Shown here: positions 1 through 12,617 of the stretch, one piece after another | Position numbering within the stretch: the first letter of the stretch is position 1 | Layout: the number at the start of each line of letters is the position of its first letter | Origin: Motacilla alba alba | Lineage: Eukaryota; Chordata; Aves; Passeriformes; Motacillidae | DNA: 64,000 bases | Reading direction: 5' to 3' | Assembly: GCF_015832195.1 (NCBI RefSeq) | Contig: NC_052017.1 | Span: 11,670,790-11,734,789 of the forward strand | The notes under the pieces: model-generated | The model's database searches: none | What the model was told of the DNA's origin: nothing | The model's input: only the letters and a program-made list of their open reading frames with translations | Position numbers and translations under genes: made by a program

Positions 1-3000
1 GCTCAAGCTGGTCTTATTGAGATCACTGAAGAACATCATTTCCTTATTTAAATAGGATTTGCATTTCTCAGGCTTCTTTAGCAGCCTCTCTTTTGAACAT
101 TGCTTTTGAAGATTTGCCCTGACGTTCCTACCAGGCAAGACTACAAAAGAGCATTGTGGGCTCCGAATGTCCTTCGCACTGTTAGCCTGGCACAGGGCAT
201 TATGACATGTGGGGTAAATAAAAGTTAACAGAGATAACAAGGATCTTAATACAGGGAAGCATTAAGATCTCTAGAGCAGCTCTACTGTAAAATCTCAGTG
301 ACAGTCCTGGGTTTCTGTCAAGCTAGAGCAGCTGCAGAAAATTGCTGATGATGTTGGTTCAAATTACAGTAGTGATAAGTCCAGGCAAACATACACCCGA
401 GCAGGGATCAGCTTATTGTGCTTTTGGATAAGCTCTCAAAGTGCTTAGGCACCATGCTCTAAAATGTCCCCTGAATTGAGTTTCCTTTCTTTAATGGGCT
501 GACTGATATGGCTGGGCTCCAAAACACCTTGAAATCCATGCCAGTGAGTAAAACTTGACACAAAGGCTTACTTATTAAGTTAAACACACTTTCACAATAC
601 CAGGTGCTGAGATGAAGATACATGGTCAGATTCAAAGAGCTGCTTCCTCTAGCAGATCTACCCAGATAGATGTACATCAGCTGGAGTCCCGGGCCAACAC
701 ATTTCAAATTCTACATGAATTCTGTTCATACAGAATATTGAATTTCAGACATTGAATCAATACACAGAAAGTAGGTCATCCCTGTAGCTGGAAATGATGA
801 GAGCTCTGTGCTTAGCTCAGGTCTTGCCTAATTGCCCAAACTAGGAGCTAGAACTGTGTCTGATCTATCACATATGTCATTAGCTCTTCAAGTCTTATTC
901 TCCTGTAGAGATAATTCAGGGAATGAAGTCCATAGCTATTAGGCAATTCCTTATTTCCAGGACTACATGACCCACTTTGATCTTGTGGGTTAGTAGGTGG
1001 TGGAAGAAGAAATGAGATATTAACTTTATAGCTTCTCAGACAACCTCAGAAATTAAACTATTGTCCTGTATTATCATATATCTCTGTAATTCCTTTGTAC
1101 TTCTGAACCCCAGGTCACAAACTAGCACACTATGAAGTGTTCAGCAATTTCCATACCATAAATCCTGCTAAGGAAGAAAGATTCACTTCTGAGTATTACT
1201 GTCCAATTTCAGTAACATCAGGATTAGTTTATTTAGGTAAGCTACTCAGTCTGAGGCTCTTTAACCAAAAATTAACCTCAGTTTTGGGGAAATCTCTGAG
1301 TAACAGCTATTTCCAGCAAAACAGGATTACTGCATTTTGTGGTTCTGTGCTGAAAACTCTTCCATTACCATTTCCTTGAATAGCAGTGAACAGTAATTGG
1401 ACCAGATCCAAATTGTAGGCAGCACTGAGTATCAGTGATCATTTTTATTAGACATGTTTTTAAATATGATATTTGATTCCTAACAAAAAAGCAAGTTCTT
1501 AATGTTTATCAGAAAATGATTTTTGCTCTATGGAAAAGACAATAGAATAAATACAATGAACCAAGGAAATTTTAAAACCATGCAAGTTCATATGCCTAAA
1601 TATACAAATATGTCAAGCTGTATACTCTGAGTATTTTGACAACCCCAGAACAAAATATTGATTCAGACGATAACAGTTGCAGGAATTCTTTAATTTATTG
1701 AAGCAGCTATTTCTTGGGGATGTGTTTTTATGATGACACAAAAAATGGGGACAAACCCAAACCAAACCAAAGCTTATAAAGTATTTTAAATGTCATTACA
1801 CTAGCCCTAATCAAAAGTTGCATAAATACCCCAAAAATAACTGCCCTGTGTAACTTATATGTTATTGGAAATCCACCCAGCCCTATAGAGAAGCTAGTGC
1901 CCAAAAGACATTAAATAAAAATCTACCAATTTACCAATCTCAACCTGACATTATGCTCATTGTACCTGCATTTCCAAAAATAAAGGAGTCATGCACTTTC
2001 TTCTTTAAAAGGGTACATGGAAATTCTTTAATGAAAAGCTGCTGAGAATCGAAAGCAGTTAAAGGCAACTGTGACTAGAGGAAACCAATTTGTATCCATT
2101 GGTTTCACAGCAGGCTGTCATCGCTCTGCCTCTATTCATTTGCTTGTTTTCTGGTTCAGCAAAAACTCTGTTCTACTATTATGATTTAATGGCATGGTAA
2201 TCTTTATAAACCTACTAGATTTTTCTGGATTATGTTTAGGAAAATTAAATGTATAGGGGCTGGCAGCATACTCCTTAATTAAGATTCCCCACGCGTGCGG
2301 GCGTGAGTTTGGAATCCAAACCCATTCACGCTCCTTACTCACAAACAAGACTGGTTGGAGGGAAGAAGCTGGTAATGCCTCCTAACAACCCACCTGTAAT
2401 CATAAAAAAAAAAAAAAATCACATCTGGAAGTATTTTTACAAATATATTTGTTCTCAGATATGTCAGAGACTCTCAGAGTGAGAGTGAAGAGTTATGATC
2501 CTACAGTTGCATGATCTGGAGTGAATGGGGGGTTACTTGAAGCTGAGAATTCAGTCTGCCGTAGAGAGGGTTGAGGGTTGTGGCTGGATTGCTTCTCAGA
2601 GCAGTTCTCATATCATGTGCAATGATTTTCGCTTCTGGAAGAGTGTTCTCAAGGACACACAGTTCCAATCCTGGAAACGCCAGCACCAGTGGATTTCTCA
2701 GGGAAAATACACTATTTTCCAGAGGTTAAACAAAGGGGACAGTAAGAATACTCTAAGTAACACAGGTGGTACAATTTCTACTTCTTTCTCTTTCTTGCAC
2801 TCAGGATAAACACCATGCCAGGACAAAATGGAGAAAAATTTAAAAGGAGCAGAATTAAAAACATTACAACTGCCTAGCAAAAGTAAGTGTAGTGGAAACT
2901 TCTATGAAAACCTGTCATGAGGACAATTTACATAAGATGGAAAAAATTCTCTACTTCCTTAACCCTTCTCTGACACAGTAAAGCCAAAATTTGCCATAAG

Positions 3001-5340
3001 AGCCTTTCATTTGTGTTTGAGGGCATTAATCTAGATTAGTCACTACTGGATGTTTTTAATATTTCTTACTGGGTCTAGTATTCTTACAGAAAAAAAGAGA
3101 TGCATTCAGTTGCGAACAAGGCTCTGACTCACACTGCTGACTGTTTCAGGGATTTCAGCTCCCATTCCCCCTCCTTCCCAGGGAAGGGCATTAGATGCTC
3201 AGGCAGAAATATATAAAGAAGCTTTTCTCACACATGTTCATAGTCTTCCTAAACTGGCAGTCTAGGATCGAGGAAGAAAGAGAGTTAACAACCCTACAAA
3301 AACTTCCCTAATATTTTTAATCCATACATGAGAACCTATTAGCTTGTGAGAACATTTTATCGTGCCTTGCCCATGTATCTAGAAATAATTTTTTGTAAAA
3401 TCAAACAGACCACTTTTGCTGATTGCACAGCAAATCAGTGGGGCAGCATTACTTACATACCATTCACTGCATGCTTTAAAATGTCAACCTTATTTTCTCT
3501 ATGAGACAAACGGCACAATAGTCTCAAAAAATGTCAAGTTTGTCTTGTTTTTCATCCCTCTGAATTCACACTGAATGGACAAACAACCTGGTCATGCACA
3601 AACTCCTCCCTCGGAATGTCCTGAAAGTGTCAGCAGCTTTCCCAGAAATAATGTTAAGAGCTGCATGATGTTATTGATCTACTTAGAAAATGCCAAAAGC
3701 CATAAACATTAATTAAAAAAAACCCAAGCCTAGTCAGAGTCCATGATGCCTAAAAGAAGGTAAAATAAAATCTACTTATCTTTCCATATCAGCCATAAAA
3801 ACACCCAATAAATGTTTGAAGCTTTATATCAATCTCTGATTCCTTTAGTGTTTTGAATGACTTGGACCTGTTGCTGGAAAGCCAACATAAAACCTGTGCA
3901 GCTCATGGGTCCATTTAAGTCAGTTTTTACAGCAGTGAATATCAACAAAGAAATTTTCAATCCATGAAAACAACCAGGAAAAACCCCACCAAAATTGAAA
4001 ACCTAAGCATGTTCCTACTGTATTGACAACATTACAAATGTCTTTTTTCTTGCTGTAATTCAATTTACAATTGGCCTTAGGGAGAAAATCAACATGACCA
4101 AATTACATCTGGCAAGTCTGAAAAAAACCACTTAAAAACATTCTCTGGATAGATACCAACCCATTCATAGTAGAAAAACAGAAAATAGTCAAAGAAACAG
4201 ATGCTGAAATAGTAAATAACATCAGGGAGACACCTTAGCTTGTACTCTGGTCTTTGGTCACTCAGGCCAGACCCTGAAGAAAAGTCTTCCCCTTCTAGAT
4301 AAGATTCCAGCTAAAAGACCCTGAACCACATTCCAGAGAAGCATCCACCCAGAGCTTTTCAGAAAAGCAGAACATTTCACTTCCTGCTATGATATAGCTT
4401 CAATACCAGAAATGATAATTTATCTCTGAACAGCTTGACATTTTGTGTTGGTAAAACCACCTGGGCTGAGGGTCACTGTACACTCAGCCACAAAAGGAAA
4501 CTAACAGAGACACTGTTTCATGCCATGGGCAACAGAAGAATCTGCACCAGGAAAAACAGTTCCTCTGTCCTCTCCAAACTGAGACCTGATGTCTTCCCTT
4601 TTACCCTTTACCTGGATGCCTGCGCTGATGCCACTGCTTTGTTAACACACTTTCTTCTGAAAATGAACACTGTATTAGAAAATAACTAAACACTTCCTCC
4701 AAATACAACTCATTCTCTGTGAAAAGAGGTCAAAAACCAAGAAACCTCAACTCATGTTTTTCTCTCCCATTTCTGATAAGTGTTGGGAGAACTTCTCTGA
4801 CTCCACTCTCTAACAGCTCTTCAATTTTTTGTCTCCTTCATTTACCTTCTAGTCAGTAAATCTATTATTGGTAAAACGCATTGGCCAGGGATAAGCTCGT
4901 TCCTGTTATCAACATTTCTCCTATTCTAAAAAGGATTTAAATGGCAACTAATAGCATTTGTCTTAATCATTTTTGCAATTAACTGTGCAAACCTATCTAG
5001 TTGAAAGATATGGAAATAATTAAAGTGGACGTTTACATTCTCTTTCATTTTTCTTCTTTTCTTCTTTCCTGTTATCTTTAGCAAGACGTTCCATAGCTGC
5101 AAATACTCTTCTTTCCTGAAAAAAGTCACAAGGAAAAAAAGCATTTTCAGCAAGTACATTAGGACAATTGTACAGGAGGCTAGAAGCCTCCTTTTGGTTA
5201 AGCTACAGCATCTTGGTGCAATCCAGAGCACTTTTATTAGGCCTAATCTTTACTGTAAATTGGAATACAATCCAAAGTCTCTCACATAGTCAATTATTAA
5301 TCCCTATTAATTTTTTTTTTATTTGTTTGCATTTCCTCAG
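1..5340. other. AT-rich unique non-coding sequence
   Basis: I see no recognisable gene. The open frames here are short (under about 105 codons), overlap on both strands and resemble no family I know. Two stretches look like exons because of their splice signals: 1114-1236, which stays open, and 2805-2882, which is closed in every frame. A CpG-containing stem-loop lies at 2301-2331 and an A-run at about 2404-2418. No retroelement is recognisable. The sequence is consistent with intergenic or intronic vertebrate DNA. Confidence 0.6.
2301..2331. repeat. Nested inverted repeat (stem-loop), CpG-rich
   Basis: The outer arms gcgtga and tcacgc enclose the inner arms gtttgga and tccaaac, which are separated by one base. 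Together they can pair 13 bases, with one 4-base bulge (ccat). The flank just upstream (acgcgtgcggg) holds several CpGs, which is unusual in this AT-rich setting. Function is unknown. Confidence 0.6.
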
Positions 5341-6410
5341 TGTCTGAGTCACAGGCCAAGATCCTACTCCGCTATGATCTATGTGGACATGAGATTTAGG
5401 CCTGTGCTTTTGAATGCCTGCCAAATGGTTGTCACTGCCTATAACTTAGACACAGTTAATGGTTTTGCAAGAATAAATGGAAATACTCGCAGTTCAATCA
5501 GCCTCTGGTCGCTCTTGCCCTTTGAACTCCACAACCCACAGCAGAGTGAAGGTAAGTGGCTGACTGGAACACACCTTGGCCACCAGCCTGGCGCTGCACC
5601 TCAGAAGGCTCAGGAGGTGCACAGGGGGCCAGCATGGGCCTGCCTGCCCAAGGGGGAATGAGATCCCCCTGAGTCTTGCAGGTCTTTGTTTCACCTTTTG
5701 CCGCTGTGCAGCTGCAATGTCACCAAAGATGATTGTTTCTCTTCACATAAGACATTGGATGGCGACCTGGCTGATGCCCAAACCTGGATCAGCTGCAGGA
5801 TAATTTAGCCCTGCCAGGGGAATCCATGGGTGTGTTCTCAGCATAGTTAGGGCCTCTGGTGATTCCTCATGTTTTAGCTTTTATATTTTTCATTCTTTAT
5901 CTCTGTCTAGCTCTGTCTGTCTAACTCTGTTCTAGGTCAGCCTTCACAAGGCATCACTGGCACCTCCCTCCCACACTGCCAAGGTAAGAAATTGCTCTGC
6001 AGCGGGGGGGTTCAGGGAGTGCGACTAGCTTGAACTCATCCGGGCAACAGTCCAGTCTACCTTATCTCTACTTATTATGGAAAGAAGCCTAGGGAGATTA
6101 ACTTCACTGACTAACCTTAGTCTTTGTGTATATCTTCCTAAAGCTTTACAATGCAGGTTAATGGATAAGCTGATGGATATTTTTCCTCTCTATTAACAGT
6201 GATACTTACAGAATCAATGGTTCCTCCTCTCCCATGCACTTTTGCTACAGTCCCTTGCAGAAAGAAAAGTTGTGTCTGTGAGCACATTACCAGTCAAAAA
6301 GCTGTATGATTTCTCAGCAAATTAACACACATCTTGAAGGAGCTGTCTCCACACATTCCGGTTTTGGAAATGATGATATTAAATAAAAATAAAGAATTTT
6401 TTTTTTAAAT
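5341..6410 (+). other. Candidate 3' end of a spliced gene (three exon-like blocks)
   Basis: Block A is 5341-5551. It follows a long T-rich tract ending tttcctcag and ends in a consensus donor, AAG|GTAAGT. Block B is 5936-5983 (48 bp). It follows a pyrimidine-rich tract ending tctgttctag and ends AAG|GTAAGA. Block C starts at 6200 after tttttcctctctattaacag. In the one frame of block A that stays open, A joins B and B joins C in phase 1, and the frame runs to TGA at 6307-6309. Two AATAAA signals follow at 6382-6387 and 6388-6393, then a T-run. From the first ATG inside block A (5374) the joined frame encodes 111 residues; from the start of block A it is about 122 codons. The last block is cysteine- and lysine-containing (CRKKSCVCEH). 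I recognise no domain or family. The alternatives are a lncRNA, a decayed gene or a chance run of pseudo-exons. No upstream first exon or promoter was found. Confidence 0.25.
6382..6393 (+). promoter_or_regulatory. Two adjacent AATAAA polyadenylation-type signals
   Basis: AATAAA occurs at 6382-6387 and again at 6388-6393, followed at once by a run of about ten T. It lies 73 bases past the TGA that closes the candidate spliced frame at 5341-6309. AATAAA is common by chance in AT-rich DNA, so it counts only because of its position relative to that frame. Confidence 0.3.
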
Positions 6411-9249
6411 CTTCTCCAACTTTTCTTCCGGAGGTGTGAAAGTCTTCACATGCTTAGCTAGGACAGCCCTACAGTTTATGTCCTTAGTGTCAATTTGTAC
6501 AAATACATTTAAAATCAAACAGAAAAAAACTCCGTAGCAAATCTCCTTTTTGTCCTATTAGAAAAGCTCATCCTCTCAATCCAATCAATGTCAGCAGCAA
6601 ATCCATAAAAAGTAACAATATATAAAACATGTCATAGATTTGGCTCCAACAGTTTAATTAATTTAGTCCATTTGGGAGTAGATGACAAGGCTTTTTCTTC
6701 AGAAACCTTCATTGATTCCTTTTAAATAGTGCTGACACAAGTGGCAGTAACTCAAATTAATGACAGACAAAGTTCTACTTTGGGTCGAGATTCCTTAAAC
6801 AGTTCAGACTATGATCAGTATTAATACACCCAGACGTAACACTTGTGTTATATATATAAACAGAATTGAGAGGGTTTTTTTTAGTGAGAAATTAAAATAA
6901 TGAGGGAGAGCTTCCACCCTTTCCTTCCACTTCTCTTAATGTTCATATGATCAATTGTCTGACTCATTCTCTGTCTAATATAAGAAAATCTGACAACTTT
7001 CACAAAGATATTGAAGAGGAATCTGTGAAGAGGAGATCAAAACTTGGAGAATGCACAAATAGCCTAAATTATTTATTGGAAACTGCTCCATGTCTGGAAC
7101 TCAGAAGTATAAATTATCTCAGAGAAAATAAGAATCTTACTTCCTTTGATTATGATGATAACTAACAGTTATTTGCATTATGGTAACAAAGTGGGTTTAT
7201 TTGTGGACACACAAAAAAAAAGGCTTAGCCCCAAATCTAAAGCCTCTGCTCATAAGTATACCAAATTAATATTTTCATTGACACAGAATTATTTCATTCA
7301 CTTTTCAAGGATAAAAATGTAAACAGCGCCTCAGCTAAAGTCAGACACAAAACATTAGCAGGAAGGAGAAAGCCCAACTGCACTCTACCTGGTTTGATAC
7401 TCCCATTCATCACCAGCAGGTAACAGTGCCTTAGCCTGATGCTTCTGCCCAAACTGACAGAGGTAAACACATTAGCATCTTTGACACATAACTGACTATC
7501 CAGTGAAGCTTCAGAGGAGCTTGTCCATGGAGATGAACAGGACAGGTGGTTTCTTTCTTGCAGGTCCCAAATGCAGATCCATGAGGAGCATGGCTGAGGA
7601 GGTACTACCTCACAGAAGTCAACTGCAACAGCAGTGATTTTGAAGAACATAAAAATCCTACTTTATAATTTTAAGGATAGTTTTGTAAATATATTTCTTA
7701 AGAAAACTACAGTATCTTAATTTTTTGATGTTTTTTAAAAGCCTGAGACACTGTCAGGAGATGAACTTGAGCTAGTAGAAAAAAATGGAGTAACTAACCT
7801 CTCAAGGTCTCTAAAATACTATTTCTGATTCACAAACATAGGAAAATGAATTCTGCCTGTGGAAGAAAGCTTAAATTGTGAAGAAATTTACATGGGAGGG
7901 AAAGGATTTAAAGCTTTGCAGAGGATTAAAGTTTGCTCTGAGCTCTAGCATAAAAGTAGTACTGTTAAGTGAAAACCTTTATACAGTTAAACAGCACCCT
8001 CATCCTTCAGAGAAATACCATTTGTAGATAAGAGACACGGACTTCCAGATCAGAGCAAAGGTCACTTTCATGGTGAGTTTGAATGAAGATTTAGACTTGC
8101 CTTTGGATTTTCACTTTTTATTGTACCTTCCTACTTCTCCATTTCACGGGGGATAATTTTTTTACAAGACTATTGCATTAAGAAAACATGCTTGAAAAGG
8201 TGAAGGCAGCCCAGTGATAGAGCAGAGAGCAATAGGAAGCACTCAGAATTTGAAGTGAGTCAAAGGAATCTGAGCTGCGCACCAAGGAGAATAACACATC
8301 ACCGAGATAAATTCCCTTGCTCACTCCAGGTAGCACAATCATCCTTCATTACACACTCCAGCCCAGGTTTGCAAAATGAGTAGCAATTCCAGTTGCCTGC
8401 ATTTCTGTCACTTTGGGCTGACCTAGATTCCAGGAAGGACAGAGTGGGGAGAGAAGAGTGAATATCCCGACCTAAGAGTAAACCTCCTGGGATCAAACTT
8501 TTGAAAGTCTGGTACAGAGCTATTTTGGGTTCAACAAACATAAAGCTGACACAGTAAAGAATGCTGCCACCAGGTAATTAAAGTTATATCTTTTTAGCTG
8601 GCCTAGAAGTTGGTCTCAGACTGTCTTCATCTACTGAGAAAGAAAAGTAAAACCAAAGTCTATACAAGAATAGATGACCCTGCAGGTTACCTCAGGTGAG
8701 CCACACAAGGACCTGAGGCAACAGTGCAAGTGAAAATAAGCTGTATAGCAAATTCTTGTGTCACCTTTGTCTTCTCAGTTGAAATTACTATTTTTTTTCT
8801 CATTTATTATCTCATATATAGCCATGGTTATTGGGAAAGCCTTCAACATGACACTGGAGCAAGGCTAAGTCGTGTCCATAATAAGATACTTTTCTCTGTG
8901 AGGCTCTTGTCAGATAAATCATGTTGTCCCTAGTTCAAAACTGTGAAAGATGAATCTGTCTGATTGTTGCCACAATTCAAAATGCAGACTTGTCCTCAAA
9001 TGATGCTAAAGCTTTAAGGCTTTCCACAAAAGATCCATAGCATAATCTGAATATTCAAGTACTGGTAAACCTCTCTCAAATCTTTGCTGCATAGGAAATG
9101 TTAGGATCAGGGAACATAGCCAACAATTCCAGCCATCTCACACTCTCTTAAAGGGCTGCAGCAAGTCATGAGAATTCATGAGGAGAACCGTTTAAAAATT
9201 TTTTCTCTCTTTCTCTCATGTGAAAATTTTTCTTTTTCATCACCTGGTT

Positions 9250-9267
9250 CCCCCCCCGCCCCACCCC
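9250..9267 (-). other. G-quadruplex-type motif on the minus strand
   Basis: The plus strand reads C8-G-C4-A-C4. Read on the minus strand this gives G4-T-G4-C-G8. The G8 run can supply two G-tracts, so the motif has four tracts with very short loops, the pattern known to favour a stable G-quadruplex. It stands alone in AT-rich sequence. Confidence 0.6.
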
Positions 9268-9317
9268 TCAGTCTTTGAATATTTTTTCTCTCTGCCCCAA
9301 ATATAGATGTTGCTTAG

Positions 9318-9350
9318 ATCTGTGATATTTCCTTCAACAAAATCACAGAT
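9318..9350. repeat. Inverted repeat, 9-bp arms
   Basis: The arms atctgtgat (9318-9326) and atcacagat (9342-9350) are perfect reverse complements with a 15-base spacer. No function can be assigned. Confidence 0.5.
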
Positions 9351-9650
9351 TTTTGCCAGCATAATCTATGATTTTGCTCCTTAAATAAACAACTGAACAA
9401 AACCAAACCAATTAAATATTGGATTATGAATTTTCTGAATAAACCAGATTTGGTTATGGTAAACAGAGAAGAACAGAACTGAGGCTGACTCTTCCCTTCC
9501 CCTTCTTCATTTACTGCCTGGATTTGGGAACTTCACATTCTCCTGTACTTCTTTAAAAGAAAAGATAAAAATAGCCCTAATGAGCAGCTCTGTAACTACA
9601 AACAGCAAGTATTTCAGTCAGAAAGAAATGTCACTGTTAAGCTTTCAGTG

Positions 9651-9668
9651 GCTGTTATATATAACAGC
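9651..9668. repeat. Perfect 18-bp palindrome
   Basis: gctgttata is followed directly by its reverse complement tataacagc. The centre is an AT dinucleotide run (tatata). It is a short self-complementary site with no known role. Confidence 0.7.
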
Positions 9669-10176
9669 AATTTAAAACATATAGTGTACAAATTATGAAA
9701 GCTACCTTGACAGGAGTGCTTTTAAATTTGTAAGATTCATGGAAATATAAAATAAATATTTAGCATGTTGATTTTACATGTAGGAAGGAGTCAAATGCAT
9801 GCCACTACTAACATCTACCCTCCCTCCCCCACTACTGTCTTCAAAGCAGTGAAAGATACTTCACTGTTGTATGTATTCTGTTATTCCTTTGTGCCTAGAG
9901 ACACTCATATACAACATTATTTAAGAATTAATAAAAAAACCTGGCACGTTATTGAGTGGCATAGAAGAGTTCAAATGGAATTGAAAACCTGTTCTCGTCA
10001 CCAGGTACATTGTGTAGATGGAGATGGTTTCAAATATTAAATAATGCTGGAGACAAGGGAACAAATATTCCCTGTGAATAGGCATGGAGTTAATTGAAGA
10101 TTGCCCTATTGTTCTATCACTGTAATCCAAAACACACCTGCAAGGGCTTCCTTCCTCTTTTAATTCACATACACAA

Positions 10177-10262
10177 CCATTGTGGGGAGGGGAGGAAGAG
10201 GAATGAGAGAAAGAAAAGGAAGTAAAATGAAGGGAAGGGAGAGGAGATGAGAATAAGAAGAA
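10177..10262 (+). repeat. Purine-rich (GA) tract
   Basis: About 85 bases are almost entirely A and G, with only a few interrupting T (for example in gaatgag and agtaaaatg). Long purine/pyrimidine tracts can form triplex (H-) DNA and are frequent in vertebrate introns. It has no exact repeat unit. Confidence 0.55.
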
Positions 10263-10325
10263 TCTTGTTTTTTTCCCCCTTAATCTAAAAACAGTTAATC
10301 AAAGTAAAATGTGTGTTGCAATATT

Positions 10326-10346
10326 GGGGGGTGGGGGGAGGAGGGG
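10326..10346 (+). other. G-rich run with quadruplex potential
   Basis: The plus strand reads G6-T-G6-A-GG-A-G4. It is rich enough in G for a two-tetrad or bulged quadruplex on the plus strand, but weaker than the four-tract motif at 9250-9267. It lies just downstream of the purine tract ending near 10262. Confidence 0.45.
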
Positions 10347-12591
10347 AAACAAGCTTAAGAGATTAAGTGCATAAATGGAATGGAATTTAGCCACATGCCA
10401 TTACAGTCAGTAATAGAGATTTTTTTTTTCCTCCCCCAAACAAATATCACAAATAGAACCAAACAGTAAGGGATAATTTGGGGTGGTAGTTCTGAAGTCC
10501 TCTATTCAATGTCAAGAGAATGCATGAACAGTGATGCATGCTATCTGGCTGAGAAAAGGGAATTCTAAAGTAGGCTCCGTTCTTCATGGCCAGACAATTT
10601 CTTTTTTGTGTTCTGCCAGAACTCTAATTGTAAAGCCCCTTTCAATTGCACCAATCAGCCATGTCTTTCAAGTTGGCTCCCCCCATTCTATTATTCAGCT
10701 GACAAGCTGTTATAAAAAGAGAGATTTTTCCACATAGGCAGAAGCTATATGAAGATAAGTGATGCCAGCTACATTTAAATTTAAAAAATAGATTTTTCAT
10801 AAAATTTTAGGTTGCTGTCATTCACTTCTTATTTTATCAGCTGGCAACTGGAAACATTTTCTCCCCTTAAACAATAATAAAAGGAGATAAGCTAGTGAAA
10901 AACCTCTGAGTAGGAGTACAGACAAAACAGAGTGTTGTTAGAAAAGGACAGATTTTAACCAGCTCAGAATAAAAGGACTGTAGACTATTTCACACCATGG
11001 AAAAAAGTGACTGCCCAATCTTAGAGAAAAAGATATCACATGTTTTCCTGATTGATAAAAAGCTGAGGCTTCTGAGACTGATATTGCAGCCAAATAACGG
11101 CCACACAATCCACATATGAAAAAAAAAAAAGATGGAGGGGAAAAAACCGCGGGTGTGACATGTTTATTTTGGTTGGGTGAAGTCATACCATACACTTGTT
11201 TCAAAGGTGTCTGAATTTTCTGAAGCCAGATTCTTTTATTTCAAATTAGTAAATGACTTATTTTATTTCAATGGTCTTATTTTAGATAGGCTTCAGCAAA
11301 AAACCAAAAAAGTAAGCAGAAGCTGCCAGTGTGATTTACAGTTTTGTGTGTGCAATATTCTTGCATAGGGAGTTCCTGGATTATGGCTTGTCTAGAGAGG
11401 TTTGCTGGACAGAACTCCATGAGAATTAAAAAGGAAGATTAGGGTAGGTATCATCTCCTGTTTTCAAGATTTCAAGGTAAGATTTGATGCTTCAGACAGC
11501 CTCTGGATATTCAAAAATGTGAGATTGGCCATTCTGCTGACTTGAGAGAAAACACGCTGGGTTTTCTACATTAGTTTAATGGAGAAGAAAGGAAGTTAAA
11601 CAGGAGTGACTGAAGATATTCCATAAATAAGAAGTAGCAGCAGGGTACATTGGAAAGTGTTTTCAGGAGCAGGAAATGGAACTGTTAGACCTTTGCATGA
11701 GAAAAAAGAAATGCATTGAAGGAGGACAAAAGATTTTCTCTGGTCTGGAAAGAGACCAAAATTCAGGCAGACCTTTAGGAGAGACACATTCTAGAGAGTT
11801 ACATTTCCATTAAGCTATAGTTGTCACATTCCCAGTCATAGTATGCAGATCAAAGGAGTAGAGACAGCTGGGGAGTGATGAGATATCATGGAAACCAAGA
11901 GAATGAATGAAAGTAAAATTCAAAATAGACAGCAAGTTATGAAGGAGTTACCGAAGGCCATACCACATAGAAGTATTTAGACAGTACAAATGTCCACAAT
12001 ATTTTCACAAAAATCAAGGAGACAGGAGAGGCAGAGAAATTAAAAAGGTTCGAGAAACTTTGGCTTTTGGTACACTGGAAAGATAGTTCCGTCAAAACAT
12101 TCCCCAAACAAAATGCACATTTTTCTACCAAGAATATGCAATCCCAGTATGCATCCCATCAAAGAAAAAACTAAGCCAGACAAAACCCTTAAAAAATCCA
12201 AATGGAGCAAACCAACAGGTTTACACTCATGCATTCACAGGGTTAGTTTGCTGAATGATGATGAAGCTAAAGAAAAATGAATGACAAATCCAAGACCAAA
12301 AAGTGGGTCAGTGCAGACTCAAGAGTTTAAGGTTCCTAGTGTGTCCTTTAAAACTATAAGACTTTAATTCTTTGACAAAGCTGTCACTATGAAATTAGCC
12401 AGAATAGTCCTGGTTCTTACCTTTTATTAAAAATTTATTTCAAATATCTTCCTGCAATTCTCCCCCCCTTCATTTTATCCAAGCAGAATATGCATCTATC
12501 ACACAAGCTGTTATTGGATCAGACAGAGAAATAGAAAATTGTATGCTGTGGGTAAAGAACTCAAGTCAGATACATTAGAAATTGAGAAAAC

Positions 12592-12617
12592 AACCAGTCA
12601 TGATTGATTGACTGGTT
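12592..12617. repeat. Inverted repeat, 9-bp arms
   Basis: aaccagtca and tgactggtt are perfect reverse complements around the 8-base spacer tgattgat, which itself repeats tgat. No flanking duplication suggests a transposon. Confidence 0.55.

Noticed and set aside
2805..2882. Block with an excellent acceptor (cttctttctctttcttgcactcag) and an AAA|GTAAGT donor
   Set aside because: All three frames contain stop codons within 78 bp, and no matching neighbours were found. It shows how often pseudo-exons with good splice signals occur here.
7294..7650. 118-codon minus-strand frame
   Set aside because: No recognisable protein, and no conserved motif or splice context.
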